A stretch of 64,000 nt of DNA from Streptomyces sp. JH34 (GTDB taxonomy: Bacteria; Actinomycetota; Actinomycetes; Streptomycetales; Streptomycetaceae): positions 1,488,001 through 1,552,000 of the forward strand of contig NZ_JAJSOO010000001.1 of assembly GCF_029428875.1 (NCBI RefSeq), read 5' to 3'. The translations under genes were made by a program, and so were the position numbers. The notes beneath the pieces are model-generated. The model made no database searches. It was not told where the DNA came from and was given only the letters and a program-made list of their open reading frames with translations. Within the stretch, counting starts at the first letter, position 1. Each line of letters opens with the position of its first letter. Positions 30,701-39,893 of this stretch are shown here, piece after piece.

Positions 30701-33700
30701 AGGCCGGCGACGTCGTCGGCGAGGGAGCGCGGCAGCGGTTCCCCGCCGCACAGGACGGCGCGCAGCCCGGGGAGGGGCGCGGCGTGCGCGGCCTCGGTGA
30801 GGACGAGGGCCAGGTGCGAGGGCACGAACTGGGCGACGGTGACGCCGAACCGGTTCATCCAGGAGACGAGGGCGCCGGGTTCCCGGTTCGCCTCGTGGGG
30901 CAGGACGCACACTTCGGCGCCGTTCATCAGCGGGAGCCAGATCTCCCACACGGAGGCGTCGAAGCTGGTGGAGGTACGGGCGAGCACCCGGTCCTGCGGG
31001 GTCACGGCCAGGTGCCCGGCCATCCACGCCATGTGGCCGGCCAGGGCGGAGTGCGGTACGACGACGCCCTTGGGGCGGCCGGTGGAGCCCGAGGTGTGGA
31101 TGACGTACGCGGGGTCCTGCGGGTGAGGGGTGTGCGGGAGGTGCGCGGTGGGCCCCGTGGGCACGGCGTCCGGACCGTCGAGGACGAGGCACTCCACGTC
31201 ACAGTCCGGCAGGGCGGATCGGACGTCCGTGGTGGTGAGCAGCAGGACGGGGCGGGCGTCGTCGAGCATGTACCGGATGCGGGCGGGCGGGTACTGCGGG
31301 TCGACCGGCAGGTAGGCGGCGCCGGCGCGCAGCACGGCCAGCATGGCGACGACGGTGTCGGCGGACGGCGGTGCGGCGAGGGCCACCCGGTCCTCGCGGC
31401 CTGCGCCCCGCTCGCGCAGGACGTGGGCGAGGGCGTCGGCGCGGGTGTCGAGCTCGGCGTAGGTGAGGCTCGTGTGCGCGTCGCGCACGGCGACGGCGTG
31501 CGGGGTGCGCGCGGCCCACTCCCGGACCGCCTCGGGGGCGGTCGGCGCCGGCAACGGCCGCTCTGCTCCCCGCCCTTGGCGCAGGACGAGGTCCCGCTCG
31601 CCCGGTGCGAGGGGGTCGAGGCCGCCGACGGGGCGGTCGGGGTCGGCCGCTGCCAGGGTGAGGACGCGGGCGAAGCGGGCGCAGAGGGCGCGGGCGGTGG
31701 CGGCGTCGAAGAGGTCGGTGGCGTATTCGAGGTGGCCGCCGATGCCGCCTGCCGCGTCCGACGGGCCCGCGGACGTGCCGTCGGCCGGGACGCGGTGCTC
31801 GGTGAGTGAGAACGTCAGGTCGAACTTGCTCACCCCGGTGTGCCGGGACCGGTCGGTGACGGTGACGCCGGGGAGACCCAGTTCCGCCCGCTCCTGGTTC
31901 TGGAGGACGAGCATGGTCTGGAAGAGCGGGTGATGGTCGGCGGACCGTTCGGGGTTGAGCGCCTCCACGACCCGTTCGAAGGGGACGTCCGCGTGGCTGA
32001 AGGCGGCGATGTCGAACTCCGCGACTCTTCGGAGGAGTTCACGGAAGGTCGGGTCCCCGGACAGGTCGGCGCGCAGGACGACGGTGTTGACGAAGAAGCC
32101 GACCAGGTCGTCGAGTGCCTCGTCGGTGCGCCCGGCGACCGCGGCACCGAGCGGGATGTCGGTGCCGGCGCCGTGGGCGTGCAGCGTCACGGCGAGTGCG
32201 GCCTGCAGCACCATGAAGGGGGTGCAGCCGGCGGTCCGCGCGAGCCGGTCGAGGGCGGCGTGCGTGGGGGCGGGCAGCTCGAAGGGGACCGCGTCGCCCC
32301 GGTGGCCCGCGACCGCCGGCCGGGGGCGGTCGAGCGGCAGGTCCAGCAGGTCGGGGGCACCGCGCAGGGCCTCCTGCCAGAAGGCGAGCTGGCGTGCGGC
32401 CAGGCTGTCCGGATCGTCGGCGGCGCCGAGCATGTCCCTCTGCCAGACCGCGTAGTCGGCGTACTGCACCCGCAGCGCGGGCCAGTCCGGCGTGCTGCCC
32501 GTGCTCCTGGCGCGGTAGGCGGCGCCGAGGTCCCGGCTGAGCGGCGCGAGGGACCAGCCGTCGGCGACGACGTGGTGGAGGACGAGCAGCAGGATGTGGC
32601 GGTCGGGGCCCGGACGCAGCAGATGGGCGCGGACGCCGACGTCGCCGCTGAGGTCGAAGGGCACCGCTGACAGCCGGCGCACCGTCTCCTCGGCCCAGAC
32701 GTCGGCGCTCGCCCCGGCCGGGCACTCCTCGGTGACGAGGGGGACGAGCGTGGCGGCGACCGACGCGCCGAGGACCTCCTGGCGGGCTGTGCCGTCGTGC
32801 TCGGCGAAGACGGTGCGCAGGCTCTCGTGCCGGGCGACCACGTCGGCCAGGGCTCCGCGCAGGGCGTCCGTGTCCAGGGCGCCTTCGAGTTCGAGTACCA
32901 GCGGGACGGTGTAGGTGTCGCTGGGCCCCTCGGACCGGTTGAGGAACCAGAGGCGCTGCTGCGCGTAGGACAGCGGCACCGCTTCGGGCCGGCGCTGCGG
33001 GGTGCAGGCCGGCCGGGACGTCGCGGCCGTGTCCAGGGCGGAGGCCAGGGAGGCGACGGTGGGGTGGTCGAAGAGGGTGCGCATGCCGAGTTCGGCGCCC
33101 AGGGTGGCGCGGACCCGCCCGGCGAGGCGGGTGGCGAGCAGGGAGTGGCCGCCGAGGGAGAAGAAGTTGTCGTCGACGCCGACGGACGCCACGCCGAGGA
33201 CGTCGGCGAACAGACCGGCCAGTACCTCTTCGTAGGCGGTGCGCGGGGCGCGTCCCGCGGTGGCGGCGGCACGGGGGGCGGGCAGTGCGCGGCGGTCGAC
33301 CTTGCCGTTGACGTTCAGGGGCAGCGCGTCGAGGAGGACGAACGCGGAGGGCACCATGTACGCGGGCAGTGTGCGTCCCACCCGGCGGGCCAGTGCGGCC
33401 TCGTCCGGCCGGGTGCCGGGAGCCGCGGCGAGGTACGCGACGAGCCGCCGGTCGCCGGGTATGTCCTCACGCACCAGGACGCAGGCGGCGCGTACGTCCG
33501 GGTCGGCGAGGAGCGTGTTCTCGATCTCGGCGGGCTCGATGCGGAAGCCCCGGAGTTTGACCTGTCCGTCCGCGCGTCCGACGTACTCGACGTCACCGCG
33601 CGCGGTCCAGCGCACGAGGTCGCCCGTCCGGTACATGCGGCCGCCCCCCGCGTCGTAGGGGTCGGCGACGAACCGGGTGGCCGTCAGCGCAGGGCGGCCC

Positions 33701-36276
33701 TGGTAACCGCGGGCGACACCCCGGCCGCCCACGTACAGCTCCCCCACCACGCCGGGCGGCACCGGCGCGAGCGAGCCGTCGAGGACGAGGAGGCGCGTAC
33801 CGTCCAGTGCGCGGCCGATGGGCGGCACGCCCCGCGTACCCGCGACGACCTCGTGGCGGGTGGCGAACGTCGTGGTCTCCGTGGGCCCGTACACATGGAG
33901 GACGCGGGTGCCGGGGACGGCCGCCGCCACCTGCTGCATCAGGTCCGGGGTGGCGGCCTCGCCACCCGCGGCGACGAGGCGCAGCCCGGCGAACGCCCCG
34001 GGATCGGCCTCGGCCACCACGTTGAACAGAGCGGTCGTCAGGAACAGGGCGGTCACCCCGTGCCGGTCCACGACGTCGGCCAGGGCGGGGGCGTCCAGGG
34101 CGCCGCCGGGCGCGACGACCACCCGGCCGCCGTTCAGGAGCGGCACCCAGATCTCGAACGTGGAGGCGTCGAAGACGTACGCCGAGTGCATCAGTACGGC
34201 GTCGGTGGCGCCGCTCTCCCAGGCGGAGTCGGCGGTCAGCGCGAGTACGTCGGCGTGCGTGACGCCGACTCCCTTCGGCAGACCGGTGGAGCCGGAGGTG
34301 AACATCACGTAGGCGAGCCGGTCGCCACGGGCCACTCGCGGCAGCGTCCCCGGCGCGGGCGGGGCGTGGCCCACGACGCCGCCGAGCGCGTCGACGACGA
34401 TCACCGGCAGGGTGGCGGCGGCCCGCTCCGTCCACGGCTGAGCGGCGGCCGCCTCGTCGACCACCAGGGCGCGCACGCGGGCGACCCCGGCCACGCGGTC
34501 GAGCCGTTCGGCGGGCCAGGACGGGTCCAAGGGCACGTACGCGGCTCCCGCGCCGACCACACCGACCGTGCCGGCGACCACTGCGGCGGAGCGCCCCACG
34601 AGGACGCCGACGGCGTCCTCGGCGCCGATGCCCGAGTGGACGAGGAGGGCGGAGAGTTCGTCCGCCGTCCGTGCCAGCTCCCGGTAGGACAGCGTGACCG
34701 CACCGTCCACGACCGCCGGGGCGTCCGGGGTCAGCCGTGCCTGCGCGCCGAACGCCTCCGGCAGGCTCACGGCAGCCGTCCGCCCCGCGGGCAGTGCCGC
34801 GCCGCGCCCCTGGGCGAGCAGCGTCTCGGCCGCGGCGCCGTCGAGAAAGGGCAGATCACGCAGGAGCGTTCCGGCGTCCGCGTCGGCCAGGGTCGTCAGG
34901 AAGGAGACGACGGCCTGCTGGAGCAGCCGCACGTCCTCGGGGTCATACAGCTCCGGGTTGGCGTCGAAGCCGATCAACGGGCCTCTGCCCTCGGCCCGTT
35001 CGGACACGAAGAGCGACACGTCGCCGACCGGGCCGATGGACAGCACACGGGAGGGGGCGGGGCTGCCGGCGAAGTCGAGGTCGTAGTCGTAACCCATGAT
35101 GTTGACGACGACGTCGGTCAGGTGTGACGCGCCGTCGGTCATGTTCAGTTCGCGGGCGAGCTGTTCGCGGGAGAAACGGCGGTGGCGCAGGGCTCCGCGC
35201 ATCTCGTCGGCCGCGGCACGCACGAGGGCGCCGACCGTCATGTCGACCGTGACGGTCAGCCGGAGCGGCAGGATGTTGGAGGTCATGCCGACGATGTGCC
35301 TCAGCCCGCCGTGACGGCCGTTGGAGGCGAGGCCCACCCTCACGTCCTGCGCTCCGCCGACCCGGCCGACGTAGGCGGCGACGCCTCCCACGAGGGCGGC
35401 GGTCCAGCTGGTGCGATGGCCGGCCGCGAGCCGGCGCAGGGCGTCGAGCACGGTCACGGGCAGCGTCTCGCCGGTGTGCATCCGGACGTCGGCCCCGGCC
35501 GGTGCGAGGGGCGCGGGGGCATCGGTGCGGCGGCGTACGAGCGCGGCACCGCCGCGCGCGTGCTCGTCGCCGTCGGCCCCGGTGCCGGCACCGGCGGCAT
35601 CGGCCGCGGCGTCACCGGCCAGGTCGGCGAACCTGCCGGTCCAGTAGGCGCGGTCGGCCTCGTAGCGGTCCGAGCCGAGGTAGGCCGCCTCGTCCGCGAC
35701 GAGGTCGCGCAGGGGTGCCGCGGCGGGCAGTCCGGCTGCCGCGAGGTCCTCCCCGCGCACGGCGCGCCCGTAGAGCTCGGCCACGGCACGTCCGAAGACG
35801 GCGCCGCCGAGGCCGTCGACGGCTATGTGGTGGAAGCGGACGTACCAGTAGTGCAGCCGCGCACCGAGACGCAGCAGCGCGAAGTGGTGGCGCGGGGCGT
35901 CGAGCCGGTCCACGGTCGACATGTCGCCGGCCATGTAGCTCTCGGCCGCGGCGACGGGGTCGTCGGTGCCGGACAGGTCGACCGTGCGGAGCCGTTCGGT
36001 GTCGGTCGCGGAGCGGTGGGCCACGCGCTGGCGCACCGTCTCACCCCGGGTGACGAACTCGAGGTTGAGGCTGTCGCAAAGCGCCACGGCGCGATCCAGT
36101 GCCGCGGCGAACAATTCCTCGTCGAGGTCACCGTGGATCCGGAAGCATTCACCGATGTTGTATTTCGGACTGTCCGGATCGACGAGTTGGCCGTACCACA
36201 CGCCCTGCTGCGCCGCGGTCAGTTCGAGAAGCTCACCGGGAACCACGCCGGTCGGAATCGAACGGATTTCGTGCAT
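21784..36276 (-). CDS. Four-module NRPS: C-A-T, C-A-T, C-A-T, C-A-T-E
   Basis: 4830 aa from ATG 36276 (AAAGGTG about 9 bp upstream; the frame to 36471 is not needed). It begins with a C domain (HHIAVDG at ~151) resembling EntF-type starter C domains, so residue one is probably capped by an acyl or aryl group. A domains centre near residues 659, 1727, 2815 and 3872; T domains (LGGHSLL) near 1044, 2127 and 3202. The fourth T is LGGDSI (~4270), the form seen before epimerases, and the C-terminal E domain has [10 protein letters not shown] (~4462). By-eye codes: modules 1 and 3 DAFFVAVTF; modules 2 and 4 DAWQVCLID, close to a known Gln code. The chain passes to the two-module partner through a 4-bp overlapped gene. 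Confidence 0.93.
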   Translation of the reverse strand: MHEIRSIPTGVVPGELLELTAAQQGVWYGQLVDPDSPKYNIGECFRIHGDLDEELFAAALDRAVALCDSLNLEFVTRGETVRQRVAHRSATDTERLRTVDLSGTDDPVAAAESYMAGDMSTVDRLDAPRHHFALLRLGARLHYWYVRFHHIAVDGLGGAVFGRAVAELYGRAVRGEDLAAAGLPAAAPLRDLVADEAAYLGSDRYEADRAYWTGRFADLAGDAAADAAGAGTGADGDEHARGGAALVRRRTDAPAPLAPAGADVRMHTGETLPVTVLDALRRLAAGHRTSWTAALVGGVAAYVGRVGGAQDVRVGLASNGRHGGLRHIVGMTSNILPLRLTVTVDMTVGALVRAAADEMRGALRHRRFSREQLARELNMTDGASHLTDVVVNIMGYDYDLDFAGSPAPSRVLSIGPVGDVSLFVSERAEGRGPLIGFDANPELYDPEDVRLLQQAVVSFLTTLADADAGTLLRDLPFLDGAAAETLLAQGRGAALPAGRTAAVSLPEAFGAQARLTPDAPAVVDGAVTLSYRELARTADELSALLVHSGIGAEDAVGVLVGRSAAVVAGTVGVVGAGAAYVPLDPSWPAERLDRVAGVARVRALVVDEAAAAQPWTERAAATLPVIVVDALGGVVGHAPPAPGTLPRVARGDRLAYVMFTSGSTGLPKGVGVTHADVLALTADSAWESGATDAVLMHSAYVFDASTFEIWVPLLNGGRVVVAPGGALDAPALADVVDRHGVTALFLTTALFNVVAEADPGAFAGLRLVAAGGEAATPDLMQQVAAAVPGTRVLHVYGPTETTTFATRHEVVAGTRGVPPIGRALDGTRLLVLDGSLAPVPPGVVGELYVGGRGVARGYQGRPALTATRFVADPYDAGGGRMYRTGDLVRWTARGDVEYVGRADGQVKLRGFRIEPAEIENTLLADPDVRAACVLVREDIPGDRRLVAYLAAAPGTRPDEAALARRVGRTLPAYMVPSAFVLLDALPLNVNGKVDRRALPAPRAAATAGRAPRTAYEEVLAGLFADVLGVASVGVDDNFFSLGGHSLLATRLAGRVRATLGAELGMRTLFDHPTVASLASALDTAATSRPACTPQRRPEAVPLSYAQQRLWFLNRSEGPSDTYTVPLVLELEGALDTDALRGALADVVARHESLRTVFAEHDGTARQEVLGASVAATLVPLVTEECPAGASADVWAEETVRRLSAVPFDLSGDVGVRAHLLRPGPDRHILLLVLHHVVADGWSLAPLSRDLGAAYRARSTGSTPDWPALRVQYADYAVWQRDMLGAADDPDSLAARQLAFWQEALRGAPDLLDLPLDRPRPAVAGHRGDAVPFELPAPTHAALDRLARTAGCTPFMVLQAALAVTLHAHGAGTDIPLGAAVAGRTDEALDDLVGFFVNTVVLRADLSGDPTFRELLRRVAEFDIAAFSHADVPFERVVEALNPERSADHHPLFQTMLVLQNQERAELGLPGVTVTDRSRHTGVSKFDLTFSLTEHRVPADGTSAGPSDAAGGIGGHLEYATDLFDAATARALCARFARVLTLAAADPDRPVGGLDPLAPGERDLVLRQGRGAERPLPAPTAPEAVREWAARTPHAVAVRDAHTSLTYAELDTRADALAHVLRERGAGREDRVALAAPPSADTVVAMLAVLRAGAAYLPVDPQYPPARIRYMLDDARPVLLLTTTDVRSALPDCDVECLVLDGPDAVPTGPTAHLPHTPHPQDPAYVIHTSGSTGRPKGVVVPHSALAGHMAWMAGHLAVTPQDRVLARTSTSFDASVWEIWLPLMNGAEVCVLPHEANREPGALVSWMNRFGVTVAQFVPSHLALVLTEAAHAAPLPGLRAVLCGGEPLPRSLADDVAGLWRAEVHNLYGPTEATIDATAHRADGPAADGHGDARTPSESVPIGLPVDTMRTYVLDSRLRPVPPGVTGELYLSGPHLARGYLDRPGPTAARFVADPFDAPGARMYRTGDLVRWNRHGLLDYVARADDQVKLRGFRIELGEVEAALLARPGVTAACAVIREDTPGHRRLVAYAVTGGPDPRPTALRDALTETLPHYMVPGAVVLLDDLPLLPNGKVDRRALPEPEPGASDPAGTGPRTLQEDLLAGIFSDVLDRPLVGPHDSFFDLGGHSLLAMRVVSRVRAVLGAEIAVRTLFEHPTVAGLARALPTPGPTRPPVVRAARRPDPMPLSSAQQRLWFLDRLEGPSSAYHIPLVLELEGALDTDALRSALRDVVRRHEALRTLFPEQDGVPYQSVLPVDSAAPRLPVVATAPGDLEAAVLAAVREPFDVVTDPPLRALLLRPAPDHHVLVLVLHHIAGDGWSLAPLARQLGDAYRARVEGREPETAGAPLQYADYTLWQHETLGDGAAPQSVLRQQLDHWRTALAGLPGLIDLPLDRPRPATTDPRGAVHTFDVPPPVYDGLLRLARESGSSLFMVLQAAVATLLHRHGAGDDIPLGSPVAGRPDEALEDLVGFFVNTLVLRTDLSGNPSFRELLVRVREFDLAAYAHQDVPFERLVESLNPVRARDHHPLFQTMLVLQNQETARPDMPGLRVEDRLVHNGLSKFDLTFAFTEERGEGTEGRNGDTQEQDGGRLTAGIEYATALFDRTTAETLATRLVRLLEQVAADPGLPLAGYGLMTADEHAEVTRWGTGRRLPADTVDATLPALFAAQAHRTPDAVAVTGDDSTLTYAELDAISDDLAHALAGHGVGPESGVGVLLTRSPAVVSVSLGAVRASGAYVPLDARWPEERLDRAAGVAAVRVLVVDEAASVSAWVTATARRTPVVVVDRLGRILRGAPGRPVRPAPVPGPGALAYVMSTSGSTGLPKGVGVTHADVAALTADSAWEGGATDAVLMHSAYVFDASTFEIWAPLLNGGRIVVAPDGVLEAGALGDAVREHGVSAVFLTTALFNVIAETDPGAFSGLRLVCAGGELASPDAMQRIAGSAPGVRVLHVYGPTETTTFATRYDVRAGLPSGPPPIGRALDGMRLYVLDSSLGPVPPGVTGELYLAGRGVARGYTGLPGLTATRFTADPFDPAGGRMYRTGDLVRWTGDGQIAYAGRADGQVKLRGYRIELGEIEAVLACCEGVADSFAVVREDAPGDRRLVAYVVPAEGASPDPGDLARAVGRSLPAYMVPSAFVMLDALPLTVNGKVDRRALPAPDRPAPAGGRPARTVREEILCGLFADVLGLDTAGADDDFFSLGGHSLLATRLVARVRPALGVEVQVKALFEHPTPAALAAALDGAAAARRPLERAPHRPDPMPLSAAQQRLWFLNRLEGPSATYNVPLVLRLRGPLDAEALESALADVVGRHESLRTVFPETDGVARQLVLDADGADLDLTPRVTPAGRLDEVLAAEVAHAFDVSTDIPVRARLVRLDAEDHVLVLLVHHIAGDGWSLAPLARDLGTAYRARSEGVEPPWTQLAVQYADYTLWQRALLGDEDDPAGQAARQLDFWRTALAGAPDVLDLPYDHPRPAVTAHRGDAFAFPVDADTHLALAGLARARGCSLFMVLQAALSVLLSRHGAGEDIPLGTAVAGRTDEALDDLVGFFVNTLVLRTDLSGDPSFAEVLDRVREFDLAAYAHQDVPFERLVDALDPVRAQNHHPLFQTMLVLQNHADAVIDLPGLTATEQPVHTGISKFDLTFTFTEKHDGTGRPAGLDGVLEFSTELFGHTTAHTLAARLTRLLGTLAADPGRRVHTVDVLDADELRSLDRAAHGRIRQPAARTAPDAFRARCARTPAATAVLDGTHRLTYGELDALSDDLAHHLWSRGIGRGDLVALALEGTTDQVVATLAVAKAGAAYLPLDLEYPEARVAHMIDDARPALLLTHGTARAARYEGSVPCLALDDRAVWATGCPAPPAAAPAPQDAAYVIYTSGSTGRPKGVVVTHASLTNHMAWMADHLGLTDDDRVLARTSPSFDASVWETWLPLLHGGSTCLVPPALNHDPAGLLARMRDEGTTLVQFVPSHLSVVLAETGADEAPTTLRAVLCGGEPLPRALAERVGRTWHAEVHNLYGPTETTIDATAHHHRDGETDASAGEGTVPLGHPVDNTRAHVLDAALRPVPPGVTGELHIAGDGLARGYLGRPGLTAARFVADPYGPAGSRMYRTGDLVRRDADGLLTYVSRADDQVKLHGFRIELGEIEAALTALDGVAAACALVREDRPGERRLVAYTVADPRDGTTTLTDGELRARLTAVLPPHMVPAAHVPLHALPLLPNGKTDRRALPAPERPAATRPGGRPRTAPERVLCDVFASVLRVPAVRTDDDFFALGGDSILSIQLVSRVREAGLGVTPRDVFVHRTPEAIAAVATELGRATAVPAGQGTGQMPPTPIAAWFLERPGATDGYNQSGVLRTPAGADEEALVATLQLLFDHHDMLRLRVTRPADGSPVLEALPPGSVPARRHFTRVDVAGLDAAEVSAALTEAGEEARRRLRPARGEVVEAVWCDAGPDVRGRLLLVVHHLAVDAVSWRILATDVAAAWQAVTNAPDAPGQAALPAPTTSYRQWAGLLAAQALQPAREAELPLWQQVLSTPDPRLGYRPLDPDRDTADRTRTLSTHLPATWTNPLLTTVPAAFHAGVEDVLLTGLALAVCSWRAERAATPGGARPAGTAVLLDLEGHGREQIADHLDLSRTVGWFTSLYPVRLDPGPVDTRDPGRFDAALVERALKRVKEQLRTVPDHGVGYGMLRRLNPATRARLAPEPDPQIGFNYLGRYASPQESAGGGADWDVLLDGGGPRAQDPDMPVHHVLDINAHTEDLPDGPRLVVRWTWPSDLLKEEDVEALAEAFTRALRATAEHAEGPDVGGWTPSDLPLVSLDQAQIDRLQNRWGGRK

Positions 36277-36642
36277 GCCGGTCCACACCTTTGGGGAGAG
36301 ATTTCGGGGACGGTGAAGAAGGCCGGAAGGAACCGGCCGTACCAGTGCACCGATCATCGACGCCGGGGCCGGCGCAATCGGAGAGGGAACATCGCCGCAC
36401 CCGCTTCCCCGGGCGCGGCCGGGATCCCGCAAGGGGGGCTCACCGCCCACAGGGGATCGCGTCGCCTTCACTCACCGCGGGCGCACACGAACAGCCCATC
36501 GATGCTTTATGAACGCCACATGAAGGCGGTATGAGCATTTACGAGCAGAGCGCGGCGATGACTCGATCAAATCTGATCGATTCCGCCCGAGCGAGAGCGA
36601 AATCGATCAGACTGGAGTACCGGCACACGGTCCTACCTGGGG
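36277..36642 (-). other. 366-bp leader between the MbtH-like gene and the NRPS
   Basis: No coding frame is convincing. It holds three TCGATCA-type half-sites (36563-36609) near the MbtH end. An unusual gap for MbtH-NRPS neighbours, so it may contain a separate NRPS promoter; no clear -35/-10 pair was found. Confidence 0.45.
36563..36609. promoter_or_regulatory. TCGATCA repeat array, possible operator
   Basis: A perfect 7-bp-arm inverted repeat TCGATCA-AATC-TGATCGA (36563-36580), plus a third TCGATCA at 36603-36609, 40 bp from the first. It lies about 290 bp upstream of the large NRPS gene, in a leader without genes. The binding protein is unknown. Confidence 0.45.
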
Positions 36643-36885
36643 CTACCCGGCAGCCCGGCCGCCGGCCCGTCCGGCGTCGGAACCCGACGCCCGCACCAGG
36701 CCGGCGGGCCGCATATCGGTCCAGGCACCTTCGATCGCGTCGAGACATTCCTGGCGCGACCCCTCCGGTCCGTCGGCGCGCCAGCCGCCAGGCACGTCGA
36801 TGTGCGCGGGCCACAACGAGTACTGCCCCTCGTCGTTCACGAGCGCCACGAATCGTCCCGACTCGTCATCGAAAGGATTGGTCAC
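36643..36885 (-). CDS. MbtH-like protein (NRPS adenylation chaperone)
   Basis: 80 aa from GTG 36885, behind a GGGGGGA site; upstream in-frame codons to 36990 are not family sequence. It shows the full signature: TNPFDDESGRFVALVNDEGQ, then YSLWP, VPGGW, SRQECLDAIEGAW and TDMRP. MbtH-like proteins bind A domains and are often needed for their folding or activity. It is the first gene of the NRPS operon, 366 bp before the four-module synthetase, so it most likely serves these A domains. Confidence 0.96.
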   Translation of the reverse strand: MTNPFDDESGRFVALVNDEGQYSLWPAHIDVPGGWRADGPEGSRQECLDAIEGAWTDMRPAGLVRASGSDAGRAGGRAAG

Positions 36886-37811
36886 GACTGTCCCCCCACT
36901 TGTTCTCACGTTCTCCGTGACTTGTTCATCAGCTGTATCCGGGCATATCGCGTCGGTCGTTTGCGTGACACACCGTCGAGCCCCCAACACCCCTGAGGCG
37001 AGGTCTCACCTCTTCGCAACGGAGATACGTTACGCCTCCGTTCACACCGGCGGATCCTTGACCGATCCACCGCCAATCCGATGTCGCCCGTTCACGCCGA
37101 TCACATTAGAGGATTCCGGGCCACGAACGGCGCGTATTCGCCTGATTACTTACAAGCGCCCACTGCGGCACAGCCGGGCGATTCCGCCCGGGGAATATGC
37201 CGGCCGGCGACTGACGCAAAATTCCAGCCACCACGATGTCCCTATAGTCCGGTAGCACTTGATATGGACCGTGCGTTTTCGGATAGCGCTCCGTAGTGCG
37301 CCCGCGTACTCCTGTGACGAGCGAAGATCCCGCCGAGCCCCCATGCGCCGGTTACGCGCCCCCGCGCGGCCGCCGAACCGGACAGCGGCCCACCGGCCCG
37401 CCCGGTTCAGGGCCGGACCGTGAACGCGCCACCTCCACCGGTGACATCGCCGCCGCGCGCGGCGTGGTACGGGGCATGGGGGGAGCCTTCCAGATCCGGC
37501 CGCCCATCGGCGTACGACCACACGACCGCACCCCCGGCCCGGCACCGCGAGGGCACAGGAGAGTTCGGTGGCGGCCCCCTGCTGTGGCCGGCCGACGAGC
37601 CGTGGCCGGTGTGCACGGCCGCGCACAAGAAGGGGACGGGGCACCTCCTGTCGGACGGAAGAACGGCCGGTGCGCCCCCGACCCGGCCGGTGTCCACCTC
37701 GGACGGGGGCTGATGCGCGTCCACACCCGCCCGGCCGACCCGGCGCATCCGCACCGGCCGAGCTTCCAGGAGTCCGACGGCTCCCGCGGAGGCGGGCAGG
37801 CACCGCGTTCG
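36886..37811. other. 926-bp region upstream of the NRPS operon, no intact gene
   Basis: This is the upstream region of the MbtH-like gene. Its first ~400 bp are less GC-rich and have no frame with protein character, consistent with a promoter region; no clear -35/-10 pair was found for the minus strand. The rest contains a possible plus-strand gene fragment (37420-37713). Confidence 0.45.
37420..37713 (+). pseudogene. Possible fragment of a conserved Streptomyces hypothetical protein
   Basis: A 97-codon frame contains FGGGPLLWPADEPWPVC, a motif I recognise from large cytosolic actinobacterial hypotheticals where it is followed by a longer conserved body. Here the frame stops 33 codons later and no continuation is seen in the other frames, so it looks like a truncated or decayed copy. 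No start signal is obvious. Confidence 0.35.
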
Positions 37812-38435
37812 TCAGGATTCGAGGACTGCCTGCCGGGGGAAGCGTGCCCGCATCGCGACGATGCACGTGTCCCGTGACGTGGGGCCGTCGAGGCGCAGCC
37901 GGTCGTATGCGGTGAACGCGGGCTCCAGCACGTCGAGTTCGTCGATCATCCGGTGCAGGCGTGCCGACCACCGCGGCGATCCGGCGTCCCGCTCGTCCGG
38001 TGCGGCGGTGATGGCGGCCGTCAGGGCGTCCTTGCGCAGGATGGTGGCCGGGCTGACCGAGTGCAGGCACACGTACTGTCCGTCGAGGTACGCGTGCCAT
38101 TCCTCCCGGCCCACGGTGGGATCGGCCCAGTGGGCGGTGAACCAGGTTTCGAGTCCGTCCGTGCCGCCGGCTTCGTCGCTCAGGGCGAAGAGGTCGGCCG
38201 GCACCATCTCCGCGCCGTCGGAGCGCAGGTATCCCGGAAGCGGCAGGAGTCGCCCCAGCATCAGCCGGCGGACCTCGTCGGCGTCACGGCCGCGGGCCGC
38301 ACAGAGATCTTCCAGGACGACGAACTGCGCACTGACGTAGGCGTCGTCGGCGTCGGTCATCGGATGGTCACCGTTGACCTCGCGGAACCGCTCCGCGAGC
38401 TCCCGCTTCGGGTCGCTCTCCGTCCTGGACTCCAT
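37812..38435 (-). CDS. DUF6058-family natural-product-associated protein
   Basis: 207 aa from ATG 38435, with AGGTG six bases upstream (GTG 38444 is less well placed). Recognisable stretches are FREVNGDHPMTDADDAYV, RRLMLGRLLPLPGYLRSDG, the WFTAHW segment, and EEWHAYLDGQYVCL with SPATILRKDALT. DUF6058 proteins are small cytosolic proteins repeatedly found with biosynthetic clusters; their biochemical role is not established. It is transcribed in the same direction as the MbtH-NRPS operon, 0.9 kb upstream, which supports membership in this cluster. Confidence 0.8.
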   Translation of the reverse strand: MESRTESDPKRELAERFREVNGDHPMTDADDAYVSAQFVVLEDLCAARGRDADEVRRLMLGRLLPLPGYLRSDGAEMVPADLFALSDEAGGTDGLETWFTAHWADPTVGREEWHAYLDGQYVCLHSVSPATILRKDALTAAITAAPDERDAGSPRWSARLHRMIDELDVLEPAFTAYDRLRLDGPTSRDTCIVAMRARFPRQAVLES

Positions 38436-38518
38436 GAACCGCACCTCATCGCTTCCGTCGCACCACTCGCCCGGGCATCTCCCGGGACGCGTCCAGGACG
38501 CTATCCGTCCGGTTGTTC

Positions 38519-38546
38519 GGCCCCCGCCGAAGTGTCGGCGGGGGCC
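38519..38546. terminator. Strong GC hairpin between divergent genes
   Basis: A perfect 12-bp stem, GGCCCCCGCCGA / TCGGCGGGGGCC, with an AGTG tetraloop. It lies between two divergently transcribed genes, 84 bp upstream of DUF6058 and 64 bp upstream of the HTH gene, where a terminator is not expected. Confidence 0.6.
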
Positions 38547-38596
38547 GGGGGCGTCCCGGCTGGGCGGGTGTCATCCGCGTCAATCGTCGTTGGTCA

Positions 38597-38612
38597 TAGA
38601 ATTGCGCCCGTG
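38597..38612 (+). promoter_or_regulatory. Probable leaderless promoter -10 of the HTH regulator
   Basis: TAGAAT (38597-38602) ends 7 nt before the GTG start at 38610, and no Shine-Dalgarno is visible. This spacing is what a leaderless actinobacterial transcript shows. The -35 is weak. Confidence 0.45.
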
Positions 38613-39269
38613 AGCAGTGACGATGCCGCCCTCGAGGCGTTGGCCGTGCTGGGTGACCCGGTGCGGCGCGGACTGTACCGGCACGTGAGCGGAACACCGG
38701 GCGAGGTGGGACGGGACGCGGCGGCCGAGGCTGCCGGGATCTCGCGCTCGCTGGCCGCCTTCCACCTGGACAAGCTGGTCGACGCCGGACTGCTCGAGGT
38801 GTCCTTCCGACGGCTGTCGGGGCGCAGCGGTCCGGGTGCCGGACGCCCCGCGAAGATGTACCGGCGGGCCGAGGGCGAGCAGGCGGTGTCCGTGCCTCCA
38901 CGCTCCTACGACACGGTGAGCCGACTGCTCGCCGAGGTGGTGGAGCGGGCAGGGCTGGACGCCGAGCTGCAGGCTGCGGCAAGGGCTGCCGGGGAGGCCG
39001 AGGGCGAGACCGCCGCGGGCGCGACCGACCCGGTCGAGGTCCTTCGGGCGCGCGGTTACGAGCCGTTCCGGGACGGCGGGACGCTGCGGCTCAACAACTG
39101 CCCGTTCCACGCGCTGGCCGACCGGTTCCCCGCCCTGGTCTGCGGGATGAACCTGGCCGGGATCGAGGGCCTGCTGGCGGGACTGACGGACGATCAGGGC
39201 TGGAGCGCGGAGATGGATCCGCTTCCGCGGGGATGCTGCGTAGCCCTGAAGGCGACCGGCGACAACTAA
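38610..39269 (+). CDS. HTH transcriptional regulator with C-terminal Cys residues
   Basis: 219 aa from GTG 38610. The N-terminal ArsR/MarR-like winged helix runs through ALEALAVLGDPVRRGLYRHV, AAGISRSLAAFHLDKLVDAGL and the wing GRPAKMY. The C-terminal half has NNCPFHALADRFPALVCGMN and a later GCCVAL, i.e. Cys residues in a spacing like SufR-type regulators that hold an Fe-S cluster. That similarity suggests redox or iron sensing but the cysteine pattern is not identical, so it remains an inference. A DUF3291 gene follows after 48 bp. Confidence 0.82.
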   Translation: MSSDDAALEALAVLGDPVRRGLYRHVSGTPGEVGRDAAAEAAGISRSLAAFHLDKLVDAGLLEVSFRRLSGRSGPGAGRPAKMYRRAEGEQAVSVPPRSYDTVSRLLAEVVERAGLDAELQAAARAAGEAEGETAAGATDPVEVLRARGYEPFRDGGTLRLNNCPFHALADRFPALVCGMNLAGIEGLLAGLTDDQGWSAEMDPLPRGCCVALKATGDN

Positions 39270-39281
39270 AAACAAAATTCG

Positions 39282-39320
39282 TTGACTTTAGAAGGTTCAC
39301 CCGGGCATGCTGACGCCGTG
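39282..39320 (+). promoter_or_regulatory. Candidate promoter of the DUF3291 gene
   Basis: TTGACT (39282-39287) and CATGCT (39306-39311) are 18 bp apart, and the -10 ends 6 nt before GTG 39318. No Shine-Dalgarno precedes the start, so a leaderless transcript is likely. Confidence 0.5.
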
Positions 39321-39788
39321 AACGACTTCCACCTTGCCCAGGTCAACGTCGGGCGGATCCTCGCCCCGCTCGGCAGTCCTCGACTGGCCGACTTCGTCGC
39401 ACAGCTTCCCGAGATCAACACCCTGGCCGACCACGCTCCCGGCTTCGTCTGGCGCCTCGTCGACGACGACGGGGCCGACTCGACGTCGTTGCGTCCCGAG
39501 GACGACGACGAACTGCTGCTGATCAACTGCTCCGTCTGGGAATCGGTCGAGGCCCTGCGGGAGTTCACCTACCGCAGTGAGCACCTCAAGGTGCTGGCCC
39601 GGCGCCGTGAGTGGTTCGAGCGGCTCGCCGACTTCCACCTGGCGCTGTGGTGGGTCCCCGCCGGCCACCGCCCGACCGTCGCCGAGGCGATGGAGCGCGT
39701 CGCCCTGATCCGGGAGAGGGGCGAGGGGCCCGGGGCCTTCACCTTCCGGGCCCCGCACCCGCCGCCGGCCGGCGCGCCCACGCCCTGA
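39318..39788 (+). CDS. DUF3291 domain protein
   Basis: 156 aa from GTG 39318. It shows the DUF3291 pattern: FHLAQVNVGRILAPLGSP at the start, PGFVWRL, a 'LLINCSVWESVEALREFTY' strand-helix, and WFERLADFHLALWWVPAGH. The fold is a dimeric alpha-beta barrel related to antibiotic-biosynthesis monooxygenase-like folds; activity is unknown. It is cytosolic, preceded by its own promoter, and lies 48 bp after the HTH regulator, which may control it. Confidence 0.85.
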   Translation: MNDFHLAQVNVGRILAPLGSPRLADFVAQLPEINTLADHAPGFVWRLVDDDGADSTSLRPEDDDELLLINCSVWESVEALREFTYRSEHLKVLARRREWFERLADFHLALWWVPAGHRPTVAEAMERVALIRERGEGPGAFTFRAPHPPPAGAPTP

Positions 39789-39893
39789 GGCCCCTCCCGA
39801 CGCCGCCGCCTCGAGGCCGCTCCCACGCCGACGGCCCCGAGACCCCCGGCGCTCTCGCCTGAAGTCTCGGGGCGGGCCGGCCGGAGCCTCCCG

